A stretch of 20,108 bases of DNA from a virus. Below the pieces are notes generated by a model. The model ran no database searches. It had not been told where the DNA came from and worked only from the letters and a program-made list of their open reading frames with translations. The position numbers and the translations under genes are program-made. The stretch is from the IMG/VR virus record IMGVR_UViG_3300050821_016787, positions 1 to 20,108 of that record. One strand, written 5' to 3'. Within the stretch, counting starts at the first letter, position 1, and the number at the start of each line of letters is the position of its first letter. Shown here piece after piece: positions 13,435 to 20,108 of the stretch.

Positions 13435-14420
13435 TGTTCTTCTGCCGTGTCTTTCTCTGACAGCATCGTATTGTGATCAATCCGTCGACACTAGACTCGA
13501 TGCATCCTCGGGGTAATGGAACCTCCACACACATATTTGCGGTGCGACGTAAGATTCGCGCACTCGACAAGATTATTGGTCACTCGTCGACCGGATTATC
13601 CAGGCTTCTACGTATCGCCGACGGAATAGTCGGAGGCAAGATCGGGCGCCTCTCGTGGGTCAAGCCGACGTTGCTAGCACGCGGACAGCAGCGACAAGGC
13701 CGGGCGACGATGATCACTACACTGGGGCTGTCGCCCCGCGTGCTCCGCCAGTATCGCCCTCTTAGGGTTCCTCTGGGTCAATTCCATCCACCAGCGATAT
13801 CGCGGCCGTTTCAAGACACGCGGCTGCACACCCAATGGCTCACGTCACCGCAGCTCAAGACGCCAGTTGTTGGGGCCGATCGCACCAGAACGGAACCACG
13901 CCAGGTAAACGGGCTAGTCAGCCAGCAGGTACAAATACCCGCACCAATGCCTGGGCGATCTCAACGCCTTCGGGTAGCCCCATCGATAGCGTTCGAATCC
14001 ATCGTCCAAGTGGTTGCATCGCGGCTCTCGGATTTCGGCAAAACCATCGGAAAATCTCAATCGTTATCGGAACATGCCCGCTCAACTAGAACCGGAAGCG
14101 CTCCCGCAATCGCTTCGTTCGTGTATAACGATGCTCTTGCAGGCTCGTTTAATCATATAACACTGCCCGTGAGCAGGTCCTCCGAGGCGACTACGCCCCC
14201 GTCCCTATCCCCGAACACGGCCGTATCTCGCCTAAAGACGGTGCAGAGCGACCGAAGCGGAATCAGAGGTAACAATGAAAAGGAAGCCAAGAACAGAAAG
14301 GGGGATCTTTACCTTGAGAGTTCCGTTCTTGGTCGCTGGCTACTCGAGCATCTGAACCAAGAAATCAGCCGTCCCCGTGCTGGGACCTCGGCTGTCGACT
14401 CTCGAATTACACCATGGTAG
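13434..14420 (+). pseudogene. tape-measure-slot protein, N-terminus apparently disrupted
   Basis: The natural coupled ATG (13434, overlapping the chaperone stop) runs only eight codons to TGA at 13458. Downstream in the same frame is a long open stretch (usable from GTG 13473, 315 aa) ending TPW. Other frames near the start read like pieces of the missing N-terminus (VSFSDSIVL from 13447, DQSVDTRLDASS from 13475), which would need two single-base shifts. The body is basic, Pro/Arg/Gln-rich and lacks the hydrophobic helices of a tape measure. The end GDLYLESSVLGRWLLEHLNQ seems coherent. Expected here is the tail-length ruler that the chaperone loads. I cannot name it firmly, and it may be inactive. 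Confidence 0.45.
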
Positions 14421-14812
14421 ATTCGGTCCTACGCTTACGAAGTAACGGGCATCGCGTTATTGTTGTGGCTCATGTCGTTGGTTCATAAGATAATCTCTAA
14501 ATCGGTGACTCGGTAATGATAGAGTTGCATCGAGGGGACGGAACAAGTCACCGAATACATCATGAAACCCAGCCATGAGGAGTGGGAGCAACCCAATACG
14601 TTGATCCAAACCGGCCAACACGGTGCGAGCCGGTTGGTGAAGGGATACATCCTGCCGAAGGACGCACCTTGGAGGACGGCCAGGGATGGGGCGACAGCCA
14701 GATCGTTGGACGCTGGAACTGCTGGAACCGGCGGTCGTGGAGCTGAATATCGTTGACCGTGCCGGCGATCACAAGATTTGGCTGACCGGAAAACGTTCTT
14801 GAGCCGCGCCGG
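14413..14812 (+). pseudogene. broken small tail gene in several frames
   Basis: ATG 14413 overlaps the previous stop and reads MVDSVLRLRSNGHRVIVVAH then stops at about 14487. GDSVMIELHRGDGT (14501 on) and EEWEQPNTLIQTGQHGASRL with VKGYILP (about 14579 on) follow in two further frames. WTLELLEPAVVELNIVDRAG with DHKIWLTGKRS ends at 14812 in another. Together these look like one protein of about 130 residues cut by at least two or three indels. The alternative is chance ORFs in non-coding DNA. The opposite strand also has open frames here, but with Arg/Ser/Pro-biased shadow composition. Confidence 0.35.
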
Positions 14813-15259
14813 AAGAGCAATCGGTTCATTCCGCCACACGCCAACGCTGCCTTCGTCCCTGGGACGGAAGATATACCAAAAACTTTTCAGATATCGTACG
14901 ATCCAGAATGCTCTGTCGAATGCCTGGACGAGACGTCGAAGAACTTATCGCCGAAGAGTGCGCGTACCGATCGCAGCCAAACCAGGACGCGCCGCGCGGT
15001 ACGACAATGAGTACGCAGGCACCGCCACGTCCAACAGTTCATGCTCGAACGGCCAGGCGCCTGGAAATGAATCCCCTTTTCGCCGGCGGCGCGACCGTGG
15101 CCTGGATCGTGGTGCTATCGATCATCTACTACACGTCCAGGCCTCCGCCGCTATCCGCCAGTCCCTGCGACAGGATGTCCCACCCCCCCCAGCCTCACGC
15201 CGCTGCTCGTTCGACCGCTCCAGTAATCTACCCCTGCGAAGGCGAGAGAAAGTCGCCCT
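14813..15259 (+). other. 447-base stretch with no gene I can support
   Basis: Two overlapping plus-strand frames are open (from 14778 and from 14908), but neither is convincing. The second includes MPGRDVEELIAEECAYRS and a possible membrane helix FAGGATVAWIVVLSIIYY (about 15076-15137). The first includes RGAIDHLLHVQASAAIRQSL, which looks more like a phage helical protein. Mixed signals across frames, together with a run of eight Cs (15183-15190), suggest eroded coding sequence. Confidence 0.4.
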
Positions 15260-15400
15260 TGCATACCGTTAGCGCCTGGGGCTGTGTGCAGCACCTCTTG
15301 TTGTCTCCTGGTTTTGCCGACCGAGGTGAGCTGCGAAGCGGATGGACGGGCACGATCTCTGCCCATTCATCGTCGGTCAGATCGGCTCGTGGTCTAAACC
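15260..15400 (-). pseudogene. probable IS5-family transposase N-terminal scrap
   Basis: On the minus strand RPRADLTDDEWAEIVPVHPL (about 15390 down to 15330) matches the N-terminal pattern of IS5-type transposases (DLTDDEW-I-P-LP). In a neighbouring frame, GKTRRQQEVLHTAPGANGMQ (about 15320-15260) has the spacing of the G-R-R-D/Q-VLN region that follows. No inverted repeats or remaining transposase are visible. It suggests an insertion followed by deletion in the tape-measure slot. It rests on one short motif and a weak continuation. Confidence 0.4.
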
Positions 15401-15558
15401 GCTGCGGTCATATCGATGGCGGCTCTCTTTGGATCACATCCAATTCTTTCAAATTCACGTTGGGGCAGAAAAATGCTAATCGATCCAATGGGTCCAAGAG
15501 GCACCCACAACGACGTCCAAGAATCTGATTTGTTCCCAGACGAACACTGAGAGACCCG

Positions 15559-16299
15559 ATGGCAGGCGTAGTATTGATACTTGGACCAGTCGTCTTTCAG
15601 GATTTTGAAATTCCCTCAGGTATCAATTTTGGAGGGCGACAGCTCCTCGCGGTTCATCAGTTGACCGATGGCCGAAGGGTCGTCGACAGCATTGGTCCAA
15701 ATGAGTCTGAGATCTCCTTCTCGGGCACATTCTCCGGAACCGACGCTACCTCGCGTGCGCGCGTGTTGAATTCACTTCGCGTCGCAGGTGGTAAGCTCAG
15801 TCTGACCTGGGATGTTTTTTTTTACACAGTCGTTCTAAGTCACTTTAATGCCGATTATGAGAACCCAATATGGATACCATATGGGGTTTCCTGCACCGTG
15901 ATACGTGATGAGGCCGCCACGATGATTCCGCCCGCGGTCTCTCTCGGCAATTCGATCCTCAGCGATCTAGATGCCGCAGCCGCTCAATGTGACGGCTTTG
16001 GCCTCGATTTCACGGCAGTCCGGAACTCTGTGATGAACCCTGATGCCACTACCCTCGGGAGCGCTGCATATGCGGCCACCCAGTCAGGCATTAGTCTTAT
16101 GCAGTCTGCTATCAATATCCAAATCGCGTCCGCCGAGATCGCTCTGCAGACCACTGTGTCGTCAAATCCAACCTCCGCCGGATCCCTGGTAGCAAACCTT
16201 GTGGCATCTACGAGAGCTGCGCAGCAGTTGGCAAGCCTGACGAATGCAAACGCCTATGTCGGTCGTACGGCTCGGAATCTCTTGAACGCGAGCACTTGA
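15559..16299 (+). CDS. baseplate / tail tip protein before the LysM gene (246 aa)
   Basis: An ATG start with GAGAGACCCG upstream. The first half is a beta domain (VVLILGPVVFQDFEIPSGIN, GGRQLLAVHQLTDGRRVVDS, IGPNESEISFSGTFSGTDAT) like the DNA-circulation or Mu gp43-type N-terminal domain that sits before LysM and gpD proteins in contractile tails. The second half is helical and Ala/Gln/Asn-rich (SLMQSAINIQIASAEIALQT). It probably sits at the tail tip or tape-measure exit. A run of nine Ts (15815-15823) is inside the gene. The stop overlaps the next gene's TTG start. Confidence 0.65.
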   Translation: MAGVVLILGPVVFQDFEIPSGINFGGRQLLAVHQLTDGRRVVDSIGPNESEISFSGTFSGTDATSRARVLNSLRVAGGKLSLTWDVFFYTVVLSHFNADYENPIWIPYGVSCTVIRDEAATMIPPAVSLGNSILSDLDAAAAQCDGFGLDFTAVRNSVMNPDATTLGSAAYAATQSGISLMQSAINIQIASAEIALQTTVSSNPTSAGSLVANLVASTRAAQQLASLTNANAYVGRTARNLLNAST

Positions 16300-16487
16300 C
16301 GTTGAAGACGATCACGGTCGCCGGCAGTAACCTCTTTCGTATTGCTGCTGAACAGTTGAATGACGCAACGCAATGGTTAAGGATCGCCCAGTTGAATGGG
16401 CTTACTGACCCTATGCTATCGGGCGTGGTGACCCTGCTGATCCCTGATCAAGACCCAAACGCAGGAGGTGGCATTGCTTCTCAATGA
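16296..16487 (+). CDS. LysM/gpX-like tail protein (63 aa)
   Basis: The frame has no ATG. TTG 16296 overlaps the previous stop (16297-16299), and TTG 16302 is an alternative. The peptide TITVAGSNLFRIAAEQLNDA then TQWLRIAQLNGLTDPMLSGV then VTLLIPDQ has the LysM-fold pattern (opening strand, two helices with W and NGL, closing P-x strand) of P2 gpX-type tail proteins, which bind the hub. Length is usual for gpX. Its stop overlaps the hub gene start. Confidence 0.7.
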   Translation: MTLKTITVAGSNLFRIAAEQLNDATQWLRIAQLNGLTDPMLSGVVTLLIPDQDPNAGGGIASQ

Positions 16488-17562
16488 ACCTCAACCTTCG
16501 TATCGGTCTCCGAGACTCCGCCTTTTGGTAAATGACCAGGCGCTAACTGGTGCTTATGAAGCAGAGGTCAATTCGAACAATCACTATGGCGCTGATCGCT
16601 TTGGCGCGGTTCTTGCGCTTGGTCCAGACCCTTGGGCGGATGCAGGATTCTGGTCATCCGAAACTAACATTCTTGTCGACGTGCAGTTCAGTCTTGATGG
16701 CGGAGCGAGTTTTACGAGCGTTATACAGGGACTTGTAGACATGGTGTCGATTAATCCGGTAAATGGTTCTGTGCACATTAGCGGAAGAGATTTCACAGCG
16801 GCACTGATCGAAGCGCATGCGCAAGAAACCTTCGCAAATCGGACATCAAGCGAGATTGCGACGATTTTTGCGCAGCGCCATGGTCTTATTCCTCGGGTAA
16901 CACCGACGAGTGCCCTTGTCGGCCGCTTTTATCAAAGCGACAATGAAAGCCTAATGCTGAACCGATTCTCTGAGGCTACCACTGAGTGGGATCTCCTAAC
17001 ATACTTGGCACGGCAAGAGAACTACGACTCATTTGTGTCTGGTAGTGACCTACGCTTTCAACCTACTACACCAGAGACAAAGATCGACCAAGTACTGCAT
17101 CCGGCAGACATGATAGAACTCAAACTAGCACGCGCGTTAACGCTCGCACGTGACATTCAAGTTACGGTGCGAAGCTGGAACTCTCTCCAGCAAACGGCAT
17201 TTGCCGAGTGCGTTGGCAGCACTATAATCGGAACATCTCCTGGTGCCTCGGATAACAGCACAAATGCAACCCAGCAGTATGTTGTCATACGTCCCAATTT
17301 GACGCCTGACAAAGCGTTAGCAGTCGCACAACAACACCTGTCTGAACTATCCCGCCATGAACGTATAATTGAATTCTCTATGCCGGCAGAGCTTGCGCTC
17401 ACACCACGAAGTCGGATTCTTTTGGATGGCACCAACACAGACTTTGACCAGCCTTACTACATTGACTCTATCGAGAGAACATTCCGTCCACAGACCGGTT
17501 TTATACAGCGGATTCGAGCTAGTGGCAGCTCGCCAAGGATCGTGTCGACTCTTCAATCATAG
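16474..17562 (+). CDS. baseplate hub protein, late-control D family (362 aa)
   Basis: AGGAGG (16463-16468) with a 5-base gap points to TTG 16474; the GTG at 16468 overlaps that site. The protein has the domain order of GpD/gp44 hubs: an N-terminal barrel (RSPRLRLLVNDQALTGAYEA, NSNNHYGADRFGAVLALGP), an insert with IQGLVDMVSINPVNGSVHIS and GRDFTAALIEAHAQETFANR, then AQRHGLIPRVTP and WDLLTYLARQENYDSFVSGS. The second barrel has DIQVTVRSWNSLQ and the C-terminus SRILLDGTNTDFDQPYYIDS with IERTFRPQTGFIQRI. It forms the trimeric hub under the tube and holds the spike encoded next. Confidence 0.8.
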   Translation: MLLNEPQPSYRSPRLRLLVNDQALTGAYEAEVNSNNHYGADRFGAVLALGPDPWADAGFWSSETNILVDVQFSLDGGASFTSVIQGLVDMVSINPVNGSVHISGRDFTAALIEAHAQETFANRTSSEIATIFAQRHGLIPRVTPTSALVGRFYQSDNESLMLNRFSEATTEWDLLTYLARQENYDSFVSGSDLRFQPTTPETKIDQVLHPADMIELKLARALTLARDIQVTVRSWNSLQQTAFAECVGSTIIGTSPGASDNSTNATQQYVVIRPNLTPDKALAVAQQHLSELSRHERIIEFSMPAELALTPRSRILLDGTNTDFDQPYYIDSIERTFRPQTGFIQRIRASGSSPRIVSTLQS

Positions 17563-17571
17563 AGTTGACAG

Positions 17572-18087
17572 ATGGAACGCCTTCTTAATGCTATAAAAAA
17601 TCAGGCCAACGCACTTGTCCAGACTCAAGCCCAACCGCGGTTCGGTACAATCACATCGATCGATCCAGACACGGGAACCGCTCGACTACAACTGCAGCCC
17701 GAAGGTGTCCTAAGCGGCTGGCTGCCCGTGTTATCGTCATGGGCAGGTGCCGGCTGGGGAATGATATGCCCTCCGGCTCCGGGAGATCAGGTGCTTGTGC
17801 TCGCCCAGGAAGGAGCCGCTGAACACGGAGTCATTGTTGGCCGAATATTCTCGAGCGAGCAGCGTCCTCCGCCCGCCCCTAGCGGTGAATTATGGCTAGT
17901 ACATCAGTCGGGCTCATACATAAAATTACTAAACGACGGGACTGTTCAAATCGGCGGTGACTTACACGTAAGCGGAGACGTCTATGACAGCCAAGGGTCT
18001 TTGTCGCGGTTGCGAGGGCACTATGATGCCCATACCCATACTGACTCTCGTGGCGTAGTAACGACTACGACTAGCCAACCGGATTAG
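17572..18087 (+). CDS. baseplate spike / assembly protein V-gp45 type (171 aa)
   Basis: Starts nine bases after the hub gene. Residues about 22-95 form an OB-fold (PRFGTITSIDPDTGTARLQL, WLPVLSSWAGAGWGMICPPA, GDQVLVLAQEGAAEHGVIVG). It is followed by a beta-helix-forming stretch (LWLVHQSGSYIKLLNDGTVQ, GDLHVSGDVYDSQG). Near the end is HYDAHTHTDSRG with H154-T-H156, the HxH pattern that holds an iron ion at the apex of P2/Mu-type spikes. It would pierce the outer membrane during contraction. Confidence 0.85.
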   Translation: MERLLNAIKNQANALVQTQAQPRFGTITSIDPDTGTARLQLQPEGVLSGWLPVLSSWAGAGWGMICPPAPGDQVLVLAQEGAAEHGVIVGRIFSSEQRPPPAPSGELWLVHQSGSYIKLLNDGTVQIGGDLHVSGDVYDSQGSLSRLRGHYDAHTHTDSRGVVTTTTSQPD

Positions 18088-18094
18088 CGGTACC

Positions 18095-18472
18095 ATGGCA
18101 GATATTGCCCACCAATGGGGTTCCGATCTAGCGTTTGGGCCAACAGGAGATTTGGCTGTCGTTGCCGATTCGGCCCTTGGTCAGCAACGGGTTCTGCGAC
18201 GCCTCCTTACTAACCAACTCGACTACATATGGCAACCTACCTACGGCGCCGGTTTGGCTGGATTCATAGGGCAGCCAGCGAATGCTTTGCAAATCCGCGC
18301 CACGATTCGTAGCCAGATATTCAAGGAAGCCGTAGTGTCACGAGACCCCGAGCCTACTATCGACGTGATGCTCAGCCCCGGGGGTACCACTGGGGATGTC
18401 TATGTGCATATACTTTATGTCGATGCACAGACTGGTCAGACCCAGGTTCTAAGCTTCTCGGTGAGTACATAA
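18095..18472 (+). CDS. baseplate wedge protein gp25/gpW type (125 aa)
   Basis: A small acidic protein: MADIAHQWGSDLAFGPTGDL, then VLRRLLTNQLDYIWQPTYGA and GLAGFIGQPANALQIRATIR, IFKEAVVSRDPEPTIDVML and a closing strand with VYVHILYVDAQTGQTQVLSF. The order, an N-terminal GD-L-A-V element, a basic helix and an R-x-R-I-I/R helix before a two-strand end, is the gp25/gpW pattern. It sits where P2- and Mu-type tails have W, between the spike and J. It triggers sheath polymerisation at the wedge. Confidence 0.8.
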   Translation: MADIAHQWGSDLAFGPTGDLAVVADSALGQQRVLRRLLTNQLDYIWQPTYGAGLAGFIGQPANALQIRATIRSQIFKEAVVSRDPEPTIDVMLSPGGTTGDVYVHILYVDAQTGQTQVLSFSVST

Positions 18473-18475
18473 ACG

Positions 18476-19600
18476 ATGCAACTTTCGCTTCAGACATTCA
18501 CCAGCTTGGTGCAGGGAATGGCCGCAGCCGTTCAGGCGACTGCAGCTCAACTCCTTGACCTTACGGTTGGCTCCACACTTCGAGCAATATTGGAGGCGAC
18601 TGCCTCAATTGCGTTATGGATGCAGTGGCTGATCCTACAGGTGCTCCAAATGACACGCGCCGCAACGAGCAACGGCGCTGATCTTGATAGCTGGATGGCC
18701 GACTTCTCCTTAGCGCGCATGGCGGCAAGCCCCGCTTCGGGAACAGTCACGTTTTCTCGGTTCAATTTTAGCGCTCCTGCACTTGTCCCGGTTGGCGCCC
18801 TTGTTCGAACTACCGACGGCACCCAGACTTTCGCGGTCACGGAGGATACGACGGCTCCGGGATGGAACCAGACACAGAATGGTTACCTTATTGGCGTAGG
18901 GATCGCCACCCTTGATGTACCGGTCGTAGCGCTGACTGCCGGGACGAGCGGGAACGTGCAGGCCACGTCGATATCGATCCTCGCCTCAGCGTTGTCGGGC
19001 ATAGATAACGTTACAAATATTTCTGCGTTCGTAAATGGCATCGATGCGGAGTCGGATTCCGCCTTCAGGCTCCGGTTCCAGAATTTCATATCTAGCCTTT
19101 CACGAGCGACTGTTCTGGCGGTTGGATATGCGATTAACTCTGTGCAGCAAGGCTTAAGCTATACAATACAAGAGAACACGGATGCGTCAGGGGCGTTCCG
19201 GCTAGGTAATTTTGTGATTGTCGTAGATGACGGGTCCGGGTATCCGTCAAATACACTTCTGTCCATGGCGCAACAGGCGGTCGATGCGGTACGTCCCGTT
19301 GGATCGACCTTCGCCATTCTCGCACCTACGGTTACGCAAGTAACTATATCACTTACTATCGCCGTCATGGCCGGCAGCGACAAAACACTTGCAACGCCGC
19401 TAGTCGTCAGTGCAATTAGTGCGTATGTAAATGCCCTTCCAGTCGCTGCCCCCCTCCCCGCGAGCAGGATTGCGCAGATTACCTATACTGCAAGCCCAAC
19501 CATAAGCAACGTGACCGCGATTCTGTTGAATGGACAGACATCGGATGTGGTCGTTCAACTTTCCGGAGTGATTAAAGCCACCACGATCGTGGTGAGTTGA
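18476..19600 (+). CDS. baseplate J protein (374 aa)
   Basis: The start is three bases after the W-like stop. It has the known J order: an N-terminal helical part (LVQGMAAAVQATAAQLLDLT, GSTLRAILEATASIALWMQW, TRAATSNGADLDSWMADFSL), then VPVGALVRTTDGTQTF and PGWNQTQNGYLIGV. The middle contains VPVVALTAGTSGNVQATSIS, DAESDSAFRLRFQNFISSLS, and VGYAINSVQQGLSYTIQENT. VIVVDDGSGYPSNTLLSMAQ and QAVDAVRPVGSTFAI follow. GTSGN and the DSAFR-RF-NF block are typical. J forms the wedge arm with W and the I-like protein. Confidence 0.9.
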   Translation: MQLSLQTFTSLVQGMAAAVQATAAQLLDLTVGSTLRAILEATASIALWMQWLILQVLQMTRAATSNGADLDSWMADFSLARMAASPASGTVTFSRFNFSAPALVPVGALVRTTDGTQTFAVTEDTTAPGWNQTQNGYLIGVGIATLDVPVVALTAGTSGNVQATSISILASALSGIDNVTNISAFVNGIDAESDSAFRLRFQNFISSLSRATVLAVGYAINSVQQGLSYTIQENTDASGAFRLGNFVIVVDDGSGYPSNTLLSMAQQAVDAVRPVGSTFAILAPTVTQVTISLTIAVMAGSDKTLATPLVVSAISAYVNALPVAAPLPASRIAQITYTASPTISNVTAILLNGQTSDVVVQLSGVIKATTIVVS

Positions 19601-19601
19601 T

Positions 19602-20108
19602 ATGGTAGGTGACCAGCAGGACGTCCTATTTCGTCTGAAACAGGTCCTGCCATTGAGATGGTTTCCGGACGACACACCCGTTCTTGACACCCTGCTGAAC
19701 GGCGTTGCCTGGGCCTGGGCGTGGATATATGAACTCTTGCAATATGTCAGGTTGCAGACCCGCATTTCGACGGCTGAAGGCGCTTGGCTAGACTTGATAG
19801 CAGTGGATTATTTTGGATCAAAAATAAGACGACGTGTTGGTGAGAATGACGACGCATATCGACTAAGAGTTCAGTTGGAGCTCATCCGTGAACGAGGGAC
19901 ACGGCGAGCTGTCATTTTATCACTTGTAGATCAAACCGGCCGATCGCCTATAGTATTTGAGCCCGCAAGCACTTCGGACACTGGCGGATATGGCCATATC
20001 AATGAGATTGCCGGCGGGATGGCTTATGGTCTGGCGGGCGGTTGGGGAAGCCTTAGTCTGCCATTTCAATTTTTTGTTACGGCCTACAGGCCGGCCTGTG
20101 TCGGTATC
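19602..20108 (+). CDS. tail protein I-like / baseplate wedge, partial (169 codons to edge)
   Basis: ATG 19602 follows the J stop by one base; the frame is open to the right edge. The N-terminus MVGDQQDVLFRLKQVLPLRW leads to FPDDTPVLDTLLNGVAWAWA, then YELLQYVRLQTRISTAEGAW with LDLIAVDYFG and NDDAYRLRVQLELIRERGTR. This is the sequence of features of the gpI-type or DUF-tail proteins after J: a helix-rich core with TA-GAWLD and a R-R-V-E-x-D-x-x-Y-R-x-R segment. The C-terminal part with AGGMAYGLAGGWGSLSLPFQ may be a Gly-rich tip that leads to the fibre gene. Confidence 0.8.
   Translation, partial: MVGDQQDVLFRLKQVLPLRWFPDDTPVLDTLLNGVAWAWAWIYELLQYVRLQTRISTAEGAWLDLIAVDYFGSKIRRRVGENDDAYRLRVQLELIRERGTRRAVILSLVDQTGRSPIVFEPASTSDTGGYGHINEIAGGMAYGLAGGWGSLSLPFQFFVTAYRPACVGI

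Noticed and set aside
1-20108. CRISPR arrays, tRNA or rRNA genes
   Set aside because: No regularly spaced short repeats, cloverleaf-like sequence or conserved rRNA stretch was seen by reading both strands.

Overview
The window looks like chromosomal (or large-replicon) DNA of an alphaproteobacterium, most likely an Acetobacteraceae/Rhodospirillales relative. I base this on recalled resemblance of the terminase, neck and sheath proteins to prophage cassettes in that group, on the IS66 and IS5-type remnants, and on moderate GC. No taxonomic marker gene is present, so this is an inference.

Layout. (1) Bases 1 to about 735, minus strand: a decayed IS66-family transposase gene with several frameshifts, one caused by a 20-bp tandem duplication. 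(2) About 785 to 2550, plus strand: an imperfect tandem duplication with a period of about 500 bp. Each copy has a leader able to form two hairpins, a small ORF beginning MKSV, and the start of a DUF6065-like gene. Only the second copy continues into the full gene (1768-2550). (3) 2558-3657, minus strand: a stand-alone receiver-domain response regulator and a small lipoprotein. (4) 3867 to the right edge, plus strand: one long, tightly packed structural cassette of a contractile-tailed phage. Its order is large terminase, portal, scaffold-like protein, major capsid, four or five neck/connector genes, sheath, tube, tail-assembly chaperone, a damaged tape-measure slot, baseplate proteins (LysM/gpX-like, late-control D hub, gpV/gp45-type spike, gp25/gpW wedge, baseplate J), and a gpI-like protein cut by the window edge.

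How the phage genes work together. Terminase, portal and capsid would package DNA into a head. The neck genes would join the head to a sheath/tube tail. The chaperone pair would load tube subunits on a tape measure, and the baseplate genes would form the tip. Many junctions are stop/start overlaps (TGATG and similar), as expected for a single late operon.

Most notable points. The tail chaperone carries a textbook -1 programmed frameshift signal: slippery GGGAAAC, a 5-nt spacer and a 9-bp perfect stem enclosing a second 5-bp stem, with the zero-frame stop inside the structure. The tandem leader/small-ORF duplication upstream of the DUF6065-like gene has hairpins preserved by pairing-compatible changes, which makes it a candidate undescribed cis-regulatory or small-peptide module. 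The tape-measure slot (13434-15558) is eroded and contains a probable IS5 transposase scrap, so this may be a defective prophage or an immobilised particle. No integrase, repressor, replication gene, small terminase or head protease was recognised in the window.
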